Source: Microcaldota archaeon (GTDB taxonomy: Archaea > Micrarchaeota > Micrarchaeia > Burarchaeales > Fermentimicrarchaeaceae). Taken from it: DNA of 48,525 bases. The stretch lies in the NCBI GenBank assembly GCA_026396385.1, contig JAPLWV010000012.1, positions 1 through 48,525 on the forward strand. Reading direction: 5' to 3'. Below are positions 9,430 through 18,459 of this stretch, piece by piece. Every line of letters starts with the position of its first letter. The first letter of the stretch is position 1. A program made the position numbers and the translations under genes. A model generated the notes under the pieces. The model had not been told where the DNA came from and ran no database searches. It saw only the letters and a program-made list of their open reading frames with translations.

Positions 9430-10152
9430 TTGATTGGGAGAAAGCTTGCTTTCAAGGAATCAAAGCTATTTTTGAAAATCGAAGGAGAGAAGTTTTTTGA
9501 TATTGCGCATTTATGCCTCCTGAAAAACAGGTCAGAACTGGAGGAGTATATCGCGCTGCATCCATTCTTCCAGAGCACTCTGGAACCTTTTGATGTTGAG
9601 AGTGATTCGCCGAGAGTCGTGAGGCTAATGGCACACGCAGCCAAGAAGATAGGGGTAGGTCCGATGGCGGCTGTTGCAGGCGCTCTTGCTGAGTTGATGC
9701 TAGAGGAGGTTGTAAAGAAAGGGTGCAGGTTTGCAATCATTGAAAATGGAGGAGATATTGCAATGAAGGTCGACAGAGTCGCGAAAGTAGTGGTATACGC
9801 AGGCTCCTCGCCTTTCTCGGGCAATATAGGCTTTGAGGTAATGCCCAAGGACACCCCTCTGGGTTTGTGTACCAGCTCCGGGACCGTGGGGCATTCAATA
9901 TCATTTGGAAAAGCGGACGCGGCAGTTGCATTTGCAGACGGGGCAGCTCTTGCGGATGCTGCTGCAACTGCGATAGGGAATGCTGTAAAAAGTGAGAGAA
10001 AACTGAAGGAAGCTATTGAAGTTGCAAAGAACCTACCGGTAAGGGGGGCAGTTGTGATCAAGGGAAAGAGCATTGCAGCTTGGGGGAGAATCCCGAAAAT
10101 AGTGAAAAGCAAGGGGCTGCCGAGATACTTTTATAAGGAGTTTTTTGAATAA
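9430..10152 (+). CDS. UPF0280 (COG2122) family protein
   Basis: NGGDIAMK, GLCTSSGTVGHS, SFGKADAA..FAD motifs; TTG start immediately after ferredoxin stop. Confidence 0.87.
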   Translation: MIGRKLAFKESKLFLKIEGEKFFDIAHLCLLKNRSELEEYIALHPFFQSTLEPFDVESDSPRVVRLMAHAAKKIGVGPMAAVAGALAELMLEEVVKKGCRFAIIENGGDIAMKVDRVAKVVVYAGSSPFSGNIGFEVMPKDTPLGLCTSSGTVGHSISFGKADAAVAFADGAALADAAATAIGNAVKSERKLKEAIEVAKNLPVRGAVVIKGKSIAAWGRIPKIVKSKGLPRYFYKEFFE

Positions 10153-10168
10153 TATACCCTACACGCAT

Positions 10169-10240
10169 GGCCGCGGTAGTCTAATGGCATGACGGCGGGC
10201 TGTGGACCCGCAGGAGGGGGTCCGATTCTCCCCCGCGGCC
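10169..10240 (+). tRNA. tRNA-His (GTG)
   Basis: Cloverleaf: acceptor GCCGCGG/CCGCGGC, encoded G-1 opposite C73, anticodon loop CTGTGGA; no intron. Confidence 0.92.
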
Positions 10241-10287
10241 CTTATTCTACTTAAAAATAGGTAAGTTAGTATAATAAAAAAAACTTT

Positions 10288-10323
10288 ATCACTTATATAA
10301 TCACTTGTATAATCACTTGTTTT
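10288..10323. repeat. three tandem copies of a 12-mer (ATCACTTGTATA)
   Basis: ATCACTTATATA / ATCACTTGTATA / ATCACTTGTTTT, directly upstream of the HxlR gene. Confidence 0.85.
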
Positions 10324-10354
10324 ACTTGGTATATAGTTATGCAGAGGTATTTTT

Positions 10355-10714
10355 GTGGAAAGGGGAAGAATAAGTAAGGAGGATATGGGCTATATAAAGA
10401 GTCTTGCGTCTATTTTTTCGCAGAAGTGGACGTTTGAAATTGTTTTTTCTCTTGCCAACGGCAATGAGGATATGGGTTTCAACGAGCTTCTGAGGAGCCT
10501 CAATGGAATAAGCGCTGCAGTGCTATCCAAACGGCTAAAAATCCTTCAGAGTTGGGGGTACGTAGCGCGTGAAGTAAGAACTGGCCCGCCCACCAGAACA
10601 AGGTATTCACTCAGCGAGAAAGGAAGAGGCCTGATAAAAGTTGCTGATTTTGTCCTCCAACACAGAGGCAAAACGACGTATTCAACTGAGAGTTTGAGCG
10701 GAGTAAATTTATAG
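10355..10714 (+). CDS. HxlR-family winged-helix transcriptional regulator
   Basis: WTFEIVFSLANG..F.ELLRSLNGISAAVLSKRLKIL.. GPPTRTRYSLSEKG; GTG start. Confidence 0.9.
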   Translation: MERGRISKEDMGYIKSLASIFSQKWTFEIVFSLANGNEDMGFNELLRSLNGISAAVLSKRLKILQSWGYVAREVRTGPPTRTRYSLSEKGRGLIKVADFVLQHRGKTTYSTESLSGVNL

Positions 10715-12610
10715 TTACTTCAGCCTTATTGCATCAAGGTTCATCGGTGCGCGCGTCTCTACCCTCATCATCTTGTTTATCGACTTTGCAAGGTCATCGC
10801 ACTTGCTCTCATCACCGTGAAGCGTGAATATCCTCTCGGGGCTCGGCCTGAGGTTCCTGACGAAGTTTATGAGCTGGTGCCTGTCGCTGTGCCCTGAGAA
10901 ACCATCCACCGTGTCAACGCTCATGTTCACCTTTACGGTCTCAAGAGTTCCGCTCTCCCCCATGAGTGGTATCTCTTTCATACCGTTTTGTATTTTCCTT
11001 CCAAGCGAGAGAGCGCTCTGGTATCCTACGAATATGAGCAGGTTCTTTGGGTCATCTGCCATCATCTTGAAGTAGTCCACCACAGGCCCTCCGCTCATCA
11101 TTCCTGAAGGTGCAAGAATCACGCAGGGGTCGCCCTCAACTACCTCCTTCCTGTTGTTTTTGACAGACTCGAATATCTTTGATTCAAATGGGCTCTTGTT
11201 TGAGAGCACCCTTCTCTGCACGTTCTGCCTCAGGTATTCAGGATAGGCGGTGTGTATTGCTGATGCTTCCAGTATCATCCCGTCTATGTATATGGGGCAT
11301 TCGAAAGAGGAGCCCATGGCCTGCGCATACTCCTCCATGACAAGCATTATCTCCTGCGACCTGCCCACTGAAAAGACAGGTATCAGCACCTTTCCCTTGT
11401 TCTGTATAGTTTGGTGTATGAGCTCGTTGAGCCTCTTCTCTGCTTCCTGCCTCGGCAGCATCAGATCATCTCTTCCTCCATAGGTGCTTTCCATGAATAG
11501 TGTCTCTATCCTTGGGAAGGTGGTTGTGGCCTGGTCGAAGAGCCTTGTGAAACCGTATTTTATGTCTCCGGTGAAAATAAGGTTATGCAACCCATCCCCT
11601 ATGTGGAGGTGCACCATTGAGCTGCCCAGTATGTGCCCGGCATTGTGGAAGGTGAGCTTTATCTCAGGAGTTATATCGGTGACCTCCTCGTACTCCCTTG
11701 CAACGCACATATTCAGTATCTTCCTTACGTCCTTCTCAGCATAGGGCGCAGTCATTCCATTCTTCTGCAGGACATTGATGTAATCAAACTGCAGCATCAC
11801 CATGAGGTCTCTCGTTGGCGGGGTGCAGTAGATTGGTCCATCATAACCGTAAGCCACAAGGTAGGGCACAAAGCCCGAGTGGTCCAAGTGGGCATGAGTC
11901 ACTATAACTGCGTCAAGCTCATCAAGAGCAAGATTCATCGCATTGAGGTAGGGATATGCCCTGCTAGCCTCTGTGGTCTCGGGGTTTACTCCGCAGTCAA
12001 GCAGTATTTTGTCATTTGAAGTCTGCAGAAGCAGGCAGGTCCTGCCCACCTCTTTGAAACCCCCCAGAGCGGTAACTTTAACCCAGTCGCTCTTCTGGGG
12101 CTGGGCCGAAATCTTCTTTCCAAGCCCGGTGAGGAACCTCTTCCTGAAGTCGGACTCCTTGAAGAGGGATGATCGTATCCCCTTTATCGTATCTGACGGC
12201 ATGGTTGGCGTTCTGAGTATCTTGGGAGCCCACCCGGTCTGGAGTATTATTGCCTTCAGGGTGGAGCCTCCTTTTCCTATCACCAGACCAGGCTTCAAGG
12301 AATCTATTATCACTTCATTGAACTCCGGGCAGAACTTTATATCCGTCACGCCAGCATCCTGGGGTATTATCTCCTGTATCTTTTTCAGCGCAACATCCGG
12401 AGGTGCCAGGCATGAGGTATCGCTCCTTACCAGAACCCTCTTTCTCAAAGCTCCGGCTATTTTCTTTATCAGGTTGGGGTCTGAGTAGAAAGCCTCTATA
12501 TTGTTCAGGTATATGGCTATGTCAGGCCCCTCGTACTCCATCTTTGTGATAGTGCAGCCGCTAGGTAATATGGGCTCTAACTTCTTCTGCATATCGTTGC
12601 TATTGTTCAA
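10715..12610 (-). CDS. aCPSF1/FttA: KH-domain beta-CASP ribonuclease (transcription termination factor)
   Basis: N-terminal KH (VIGKGGSTLKAI), MBL HAHLDHSG, beta-CASP, 631 aa. Confidence 0.95.
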   Translation of the reverse strand: MNNSNDMQKKLEPILPSGCTITKMEYEGPDIAIYLNNIEAFYSDPNLIKKIAGALRKRVLVRSDTSCLAPPDVALKKIQEIIPQDAGVTDIKFCPEFNEVIIDSLKPGLVIGKGGSTLKAIILQTGWAPKILRTPTMPSDTIKGIRSSLFKESDFRKRFLTGLGKKISAQPQKSDWVKVTALGGFKEVGRTCLLLQTSNDKILLDCGVNPETTEASRAYPYLNAMNLALDELDAVIVTHAHLDHSGFVPYLVAYGYDGPIYCTPPTRDLMVMLQFDYINVLQKNGMTAPYAEKDVRKILNMCVAREYEEVTDITPEIKLTFHNAGHILGSSMVHLHIGDGLHNLIFTGDIKYGFTRLFDQATTTFPRIETLFMESTYGGRDDLMLPRQEAEKRLNELIHQTIQNKGKVLIPVFSVGRSQEIMLVMEEYAQAMGSSFECPIYIDGMILEASAIHTAYPEYLRQNVQRRVLSNKSPFESKIFESVKNNRKEVVEGDPCVILAPSGMMSGGPVVDYFKMMADDPKNLLIFVGYQSALSLGRKIQNGMKEIPLMGESGTLETVKVNMSVDTVDGFSGHSDRHQLINFVRNLRPSPERIFTLHGDESKCDDLAKSINKMMRVETRAPMNLDAIRLK

Positions 12611-12670
12611 AAAAAACCGCCTTAATTTTCTTAGCTATTGAAAGACAGAAATATCAATAATTCAAATGGA

Positions 12671-13309
12671 TCACTCATGCTTCGCTTCCAGAAGCTTCTT
12701 TACAGTCTCCTTATCGTACCTCTTGAATTCATCGGAGGTTATGGTAACAAGGTCTATTCCATCTCCAGTCCCTGCATCCCTCTTCATGGCAACCGCAAGC
12801 GCCCTCAAGGCTATCTTTAGATTGTCTTTTATTGGCTTATCCTCCTTGAAGCTATCCTCCATCAGCCCGTAGGCCACAGGGGAACCGCTGCCGGTTGAAA
12901 CGAACTTCTCTTCAGTCACTCCCCCGACTGGGTCAAGGTTGAAGATGCGTGGTTTGTCGTCAAAACCGCCCACTAGCATCTGAACAAGGAATGGGGCGAA
13001 CTTGTACTGCGAGAGTATGTTTGACAGAAGAGTAGTTGCGGCAGTAACGCTCATGGGCTTCCCATAGTTCATCTTGTAGAGCTGGGCCTCGAACTTCAGG
13101 TATCTGACCAGGCTCTGGGCATCTCCCACGCCGCCAGCAACTGTAACGCCAAGCACATCATCTATCTGGAATATCTTGTCCACTTCCCGGTTTGCTATGA
13201 AGTAGCCCATCGTGGCTCTCTTGTCGGAAGCCAAGATTATTCCATCGCTACAGACTAAACCCACTGTTGTTGTTCCTTTCAATGTTTTAGCTTCTTCCAT
13301 TATACACAC
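12671..13309 (-). CDS. psmB: proteasome beta subunit
   Basis: Short propeptide then TTTVGLVCSDGIILASDKRATMG. Confidence 0.95.
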   Translation of the reverse strand: MCIMEEAKTLKGTTTVGLVCSDGIILASDKRATMGYFIANREVDKIFQIDDVLGVTVAGGVGDAQSLVRYLKFEAQLYKMNYGKPMSVTAATTLLSNILSQYKFAPFLVQMLVGGFDDKPRIFNLDPVGGVTEEKFVSTGSGSPVAYGLMEDSFKEDKPIKDNLKIALRALAVAMKRDAGTGDGIDLVTITSDEFKRYDKETVKKLLEAKHE

Positions 13310-13353
13310 CTAATGGTCGCAGAAAAAGCAATAGTATTACTGCATACATATTT

Positions 13354-14049
13354 TTAAGCCTTATGCTCCTTTTCCTCCAACGAATACTCCTCGGTTATGC
13401 TGAGCTTCTTTATGCCGCCAAGCAGGTCATGCAGTGAGTTGGCGAAAGTTGATTTGTTGATGAGGAAATCCACATCCTTATTCACTGATGCGGAGAATGT
13501 TATGCTAAGCACCCCTTCCTCAAGCTTTAAGCTGTCTGCCTTGAGGTTGAAGGTGTCAAGAATTGCCCCTATCTTGGAGTTGTCATCCGCCAGCTTCTCC
13601 TCAACCTTCAAGTCGTATATCAACTTCTCGCCTGCAAGCGGGTGGTTGAGGTCAACCATCACCCTTCCACCGCTGACGCTCTTCACAGTCCCCTTCGTGC
13701 CATCCAAATCCAGCACAAGCCCGGGGAATGGGTCTATATCCCTCTTCTTGAACTCTGAGAGAGGAAGTATCCTGACGAGGTTTGGATTCCTGTTGCCAAA
13801 AGCATCCTCAGGTGAAAGTTCGATTGATTTCTGCTCCCCCACACCCATATCGCGCAGGGACGCATCAAGACCCTTTACGAGATAGCCTTTGCCGATTACA
13901 ACGAGAGCTGGAGCGTATTTCCTCTTTTCATCGAATACGCCAGCCTCCTTAGCCTTATCCCCGAAAGTGGTGTCGAATACCTTTCCGGTCACAGCGCTTC
14001 TGCTGGTGTAGCTCACCTTTACGAAATCGCCATCCTTGAGTTTGTCCAT
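13354..14049 (-). CDS. FKBP-type (SlyD-like) peptidyl-prolyl isomerase
   Basis: VIGKGYLVKGLDASLRDMGVGEQKSIELSPEDAFG; NHPLAG insert. Confidence 0.93.
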   Translation of the reverse strand: MDKLKDGDFVKVSYTSRSAVTGKVFDTTFGDKAKEAGVFDEKRKYAPALVVIGKGYLVKGLDASLRDMGVGEQKSIELSPEDAFGNRNPNLVRILPLSEFKKRDIDPFPGLVLDLDGTKGTVKSVSGGRVMVDLNHPLAGEKLIYDLKVEEKLADDNSKIGAILDTFNLKADSLKLEEGVLSITFSASVNKDVDFLINKSTFANSLHDLLGGIKKLSITEEYSLEEKEHKA

Positions 14050-14096
14050 ACGAAAACCTCCAGTAATTTAATATTTTGCTGTTTAAATCCTTATTT

Positions 14097-15290
14097 ATGG
14101 AGAGGGACACTTTAATAAAAGTATTTACGCTGCTGCTCGTAGCGGCTTTCATGCTCGAGCTGTTCAGCATGCGCTCGGCGGTTACGAATACCCCATCCCT
14201 GAACAATACACCGCCGAACCAGGAGCCTTCCCTATACGGAACAGGCCAGACATCGGCAACCCTTCTCTCTTACAGGGGGTATCTGAATGTTTTCAAGTCT
14301 GGAAGGGATCTGACGGCTAACTCCTCACTAGGCGAGATTAGGAATATGGATGGGGTTAGCTACCTTAACAGACAGGGCGGTGCGTTAACTGTCATCATCG
14401 ACCAGAGTTCCAACGCACCTCTTATAGCCAGTGAGATAAAACAGAAGTTCCCGGACCTCAACGTAACCGCAGTCGGACAGTTCGAACTGCCACCAACTGT
14501 TGAATTCACAACTTCAGATGGCAGGAGGAATGTCAGTATGAATGCAGTCATAGAACTTGAGATAGAACCTGACATTCTTCCAGGCGACAATGTCACCCTG
14601 TCACTCATAGGGCTTGTGTCTGGGGACAGCCTCGCTGGAACCCCTCTGGCAAAGGTAATACCAACACAGGGGGAGGCCCTTGCGAATGCCACCATAAAAA
14701 ACATAACCTATGATTATGGGGTAGTTGCCATAATTCCCTGGGAGAGCAGAAATTTGAATGCGAGCAGGATAAGGGAGGCCCTCTCAAAGGAGGTTGGGGA
14801 TCTTAGCATGAATTACAGTCCCAGGTCTTTCGTTTTGGTGAATGGCCTTGATTCAGCAAGTGATGAAATCGTGAAGAAGGTTGAGAACCTGAGCTATGTT
14901 ACGGGTGTGTTCAGCACTGAAGTTGATTTAAGAGATGAGATGAATGATTCCGAAAAGCTTGAAAGTGATATAAAAGGAACTCTTGGAAACAACACCACCA
15001 TTGACTACCCCAGCTCTGTGATGGAGGTGACATTCCACTCCGAAAATCTTAGCAAGGATGGGCTGTTCAGGAGTATCGGGTGGACGCCGGTGGTATACAG
15101 GAGGATGTCTATTGAGGTTAGCGGAAAGCTGAACATATCTGGAGTGGAGTATGACGTGCCCAGCAATACTACTTTTGACGAGATGCTTGTTGATTCCTAT
15201 TCTGTTGGGCAGAAAATTGGCGTGTGGCTCAATACGGGAACAATAGGCAGAAGGATTGTGAATTTGAAGATTGATAGAATCGCAGAATAA
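14097..15290 (+). CDS. hypothetical exported/membrane-anchored protein, rich in N-glycosylation sequons
   Basis: N-terminal hydrophobic segment, more than ten NxS/T; ORF opens at 14076, Met at 14097 preferred. Confidence 0.8.
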   Translation: MERDTLIKVFTLLLVAAFMLELFSMRSAVTNTPSLNNTPPNQEPSLYGTGQTSATLLSYRGYLNVFKSGRDLTANSSLGEIRNMDGVSYLNRQGGALTVIIDQSSNAPLIASEIKQKFPDLNVTAVGQFELPPTVEFTTSDGRRNVSMNAVIELEIEPDILPGDNVTLSLIGLVSGDSLAGTPLAKVIPTQGEALANATIKNITYDYGVVAIIPWESRNLNASRIREALSKEVGDLSMNYSPRSFVLVNGLDSASDEIVKKVENLSYVTGVFSTEVDLRDEMNDSEKLESDIKGTLGNNTTIDYPSSVMEVTFHSENLSKDGLFRSIGWTPVVYRRMSIEVSGKLNISGVEYDVPSNTTFDEMLVDSYSVGQKIGVWLNTGTIGRRIVNLKIDRIAE

Positions 15291-15346
15291 GACACTTGCA
15301 AGCCTCTCAGGATACTGCCTCTGACGCACTTCCTTTTAAATAGGGG

Positions 15347-15430
15347 ATGAGCAATATAATAACTGGCAATGACGACACCGTCCCAGGGGGATACAATATG
15401 ACCGACGGAGTAGCTTCGGAGCCACTATAG
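15347..15430 (+). CDS. possible 27-aa small ORF
   Basis: ATG...TAG reads MSNIITGNDDTVPGGYNMTDGVASEPL; fills a gap between two genes. Confidence 0.22.
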   Translation: MSNIITGNDDTVPGGYNMTDGVASEPL

Positions 15431-15715
15431 CTTCTTTTGGTCGAATGTATTACTTGACTTTTTACTTTGGTACTCGAAGTCGCTGAAGAATCCGTATAAA
15501 ACTATGAATACACCCACTATCATCAGTATCTGGAAGAAAAGCGCGCTGTTCTGGTATTTCGTGGAGTTGATGCACTGGTAGCAGGGGTCCGCCTCATTCA
15601 CAAACTGGGGTGAAGGGAGCGCACTGCATCCGCAGACGAAGTCATACGCCTTGCTTTCGAGCAGGAAGCCAACAAAGGAGAAAAGGAGACCAAATATTAT
15701 AATCTGGTACTTCAT
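15425..15715 (-). CDS. small hypothetical membrane protein (two hydrophobic segments, Cys-rich loop)
   Basis: CGCSALPSPQFVNEADPCYQC between hydrophobic helices. Confidence 0.65.
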   Translation of the reverse strand: MKYQIIIFGLLFSFVGFLLESKAYDFVCGCSALPSPQFVNEADPCYQCINSTKYQNSALFFQILMIVGVFIVLYGFFSDFEYQSKKSSNTFDQKKL

Positions 15716-15759
15716 GTTAAGGTATTTGTTAATGCCTCTTTAATACTTTTTTGGATTAG

Positions 15760-15790
15760 TCCCTGCGAAATTTCCTAGGAAACACAGGGA
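15760..15790. other. inverted repeat / stem-loop
   Basis: TCCCTG..TTTCC-TA-GGAAA..CAGGGA; TTTTTT run about 16 bp downstream on + strand. Confidence 0.5.
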
Positions 15791-15839
15791 TGGTAGACAA
15801 GCAGGTTTTTTCATTAAGGATTTTAGTGAATGAAGTGAT

Positions 15840-16121
15840 TCAACGATATGCCACTGAGAAGGAGCTGAACTCTCCCTTGAAATCATCCCAGGAATGCTCA
15901 ATCCTATCGACCCTGGCGGTTGGAGGTCCTTTCCTGCACCAGTCAAGCAGCGCCTCAAGAGCTTCTCTCTCACCTTCTGCAAGTATCTCAACCGAGCCGT
16001 CCCTCCTGTTCCTCACCCACCCCGTTATGCTTAGGCTGAAAGCTTTCTGCTCTGCGCCGGACCTGAAGAAGACTCCCTGGACAATTCCGTAGACTTCAAC
16101 ATGCAGCCTGGCTTTTGCCAT
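15840..16121 (-). CDS. acylphosphatase
   Basis: VYGIVQGVFFRSGAEQKAFSLSITGWVRNRRDGSVEILAEG. Confidence 0.93.
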   Translation of the reverse strand: MAKARLHVEVYGIVQGVFFRSGAEQKAFSLSITGWVRNRRDGSVEILAEGEREALEALLDWCRKGPPTARVDRIEHSWDDFKGEFSSFSVAYR

Positions 16122-16185
16122 GCCTCTTATATCATGCCGGATGTTTTATATTTCTTACGCGAGAATGCTATTTGGGAGGGATCAT

Positions 16186-17229
16186 ATGAAAGGTGAAATG
16201 AAGGCTATTATGAAGAAGAAGCCAGGTCTTGGAGCGGAGCTGGTCACTGTTCCCATACCAAAAATAGGGCCGAGGGATATACTTGTGAAGGTTAAGGCAA
16301 CCTCCATCTGCGGAACCGATTCGCACATATACGAATGGAATGCGTGGGCGCAGAGGAGGATAAAGCCGCCAAGGATAATGGGGCATGAGTTCGGGGGAGA
16401 GGTTGTAGAGGCAGGAAAGGATGTCACTTTTGTTTCAATTGGTGATCATGTCTCTGCTGAGACGCATATAGTGTGCAATAAGTGCTTCCAGTGCAGGACT
16501 GGTCAGGCGCATGTATGCCAGAATGTCAAGATACTTGGAGTGGACACGGACGGTTGCTTCGCGGAATACGTCGCAATCCCGGAGGAGAATGCATGGGTGA
16601 ACGACAAGAAGCTTCCTCCGGAAATAGCAGCTATACAGGAGCCTTTTGGGAATGCTGTGCACACTGTCTTTGCGGAGGGCGTTGCCGGCAAGACTGTCGC
16701 GGTTTTCGGGCTTGGTCCGATTGGGATATGCGCTGTTGCCATATGCAAGGCAGCAGGAGCGGCACATGTGTTTGCAATTGGGAGGAAGAATGATTACAGA
16801 CTGAACCTTGCAAAGAAGATGGGTGCGGACACTGTGATAAAATCGAACGAGCAGGATGTTGTGAAGCTGGTGAAGGAGGCAACCGGCGGCTCTGGGGTGG
16901 ATGTGTCCCTGGAGATGGCAGGCTCCCAGGAGTCGATAAGCCATTGCTTCAAGGTGCTGAAGTTCGGTGGGAGGGTTTCGCTGCTTGGTCTGCCGCCGGA
17001 TAAGATAACGCTGGACTGGGCTGATGACATAGTTTTCAAGGCAGCGAGGATTTATGGAATAGCAGGAAGGAGGATGTATGGCACGTGGTACACCACTGCT
17101 GGCTTGCTTAAATCGGGCAGGGTGAATGTTGAGCCGATAATTACCCACAAGTTCAAGCTTGAGGAATTTGAGAAAGGAATGCAGCTTATGCATGAAGGAA
17201 AATGCGGGAAGGTAGTTTTATACCCATAG
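16186..17229 (+). CDS. tdh: L-threonine 3-dehydrogenase
   Basis: Zn-MDR dehydrogenase, GHEFGGEVVEAG, ICGTDSHIYEWN; ORF opens at 16120, Met at 16186 preferred. Confidence 0.92.
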   Translation: MKGEMKAIMKKKPGLGAELVTVPIPKIGPRDILVKVKATSICGTDSHIYEWNAWAQRRIKPPRIMGHEFGGEVVEAGKDVTFVSIGDHVSAETHIVCNKCFQCRTGQAHVCQNVKILGVDTDGCFAEYVAIPEENAWVNDKKLPPEIAAIQEPFGNAVHTVFAEGVAGKTVAVFGLGPIGICAVAICKAAGAAHVFAIGRKNDYRLNLAKKMGADTVIKSNEQDVVKLVKEATGGSGVDVSLEMAGSQESISHCFKVLKFGGRVSLLGLPPDKITLDWADDIVFKAARIYGIAGRRMYGTWYTTAGLLKSGRVNVEPIITHKFKLEEFEKGMQLMHEGKCGKVVLYP

Positions 17230-17236
17230 CGGAGGT

Positions 17237-18418
17237 GTGTTTATGGGAAGCAGACTTGGTTTCATAACGACGGAAATTGAGGGTATGAAGAGCAAGGGTC
17301 TTTTCAAGGTTCCACCCATACTAGGAGGCCCACAGGGAGCAAGGGCGGTTGTGAACGGCAAGGAGGTTATTAACCTCTCATCGAACAGCTACCTTCAGCT
17401 CACAACCAACAAAAAGATGAAGAAGGCGGCAATCGAGGCAATAAGGAAATACGGAGTTGGGACTGGAGCTGTGAGGCAGATAATTGGAACAATGGGCATA
17501 CATGAGGAGCTTGAGAAGAAAGTTGCGCAGTTCAAGGGGGCAGAAGCAGTGCTCGTGTTCTCATCAGGAGTTGCAGCCAACAGCGGAACTATACCTACTC
17601 TGGTTGCAGAGGGTGATCTGATAATAAGCGATGAGCTGAACCACGGAAGCATAATTGACGGATGCAGGCTCACCAAGGCGGAGAGAAAAATCTACCCGCA
17701 CTTGGATATGGAGGGGCTTGAGAAAGTGCTTAAGGAGAGCAAGCACAGGAGGAAGCTCATCATCACTGATGGAGTGTTCAGCATGGACGGGGATATTGCT
17801 CCGATGGACAGGATAGTGGAGCTAGCGGAGAAATATGACGCAATGACATACGTGGATGACGCCCATGGCGAGGGAGTTCTTGGAAAGAATGGCAGAGGGA
17901 TAGTGGACCACTTCAACCTGCATGGGAGGGTTGATGTTGAGATGGGAACGTTCTCCAAGGCATTCGGGTGCATGGGAGGCTATATTGCCGGAACAAACGA
18001 TTTGAGGAGCTACTTGATACAGAGGGCCAGGTCATTCCTTTTCAGCACGTCACACCCGCCAGCCACCGTGGCTGCAATAAGCGCTGCGATAGATGTTGTG
18101 CTGGAACAGCCGCAGCTTTTTGACAAGCTCTGGAACAACACCAAGTACTTCAGGAAGAAGCTGCAGAAGCTCGGGTTCAACACGGGCAACAGCCAGACGC
18201 CGATAATACCCGTCATAACAGGCGAGAGCTCCTTGGCGCAGCAGCTCTCTGCGAAGCTCTTTGAGAAGGGAGTGTATGTGAACCCGATACTGTACCCAAT
18301 GGTTGCAATGGACAAGGCAAGGGTGAGGAACATAGTGACCGCAGGGCACAAGAGGAAGGACTTGGATTATGCGATAGGGGCATTCGAGGAAGTTGGGAAG
18401 GAGCTCAAACTGATATAG
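17237..18418 (+). CDS. kbl: glycine C-acetyltransferase (2-amino-3-ketobutyrate CoA ligase)
   Basis: Alpha-oxoamine synthase; DDAHGEGVLG, GTFSKAFGCMGGY; 7 bp after tdh. Confidence 0.92.
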   Translation: MFMGSRLGFITTEIEGMKSKGLFKVPPILGGPQGARAVVNGKEVINLSSNSYLQLTTNKKMKKAAIEAIRKYGVGTGAVRQIIGTMGIHEELEKKVAQFKGAEAVLVFSSGVAANSGTIPTLVAEGDLIISDELNHGSIIDGCRLTKAERKIYPHLDMEGLEKVLKESKHRRKLIITDGVFSMDGDIAPMDRIVELAEKYDAMTYVDDAHGEGVLGKNGRGIVDHFNLHGRVDVEMGTFSKAFGCMGGYIAGTNDLRSYLIQRARSFLFSTSHPPATVAAISAAIDVVLEQPQLFDKLWNNTKYFRKKLQKLGFNTGNSQTPIIPVITGESSLAQQLSAKLFEKGVYVNPILYPMVAMDKARVRNIVTAGHKRKDLDYAIGAFEEVGKELKLI

Positions 18419-18459
18419 TTTAGAAATAGTTATAAGGCTCAATTGAGCAAAAGTATATC

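Noticed and set aside
9426-10112. 228-aa minus ORF
   Set aside because: Antisense shadow of UPF0280 gene; Ala/Ser-rich artefact
15360-15425. C/D-box sRNA (ATGACGA..)
   Set aside because: C box is imperfect and no CTGA D box is present
16435-17193. 252-aa minus ORF
   Set aside because: Antisense to tdh, which is unambiguous
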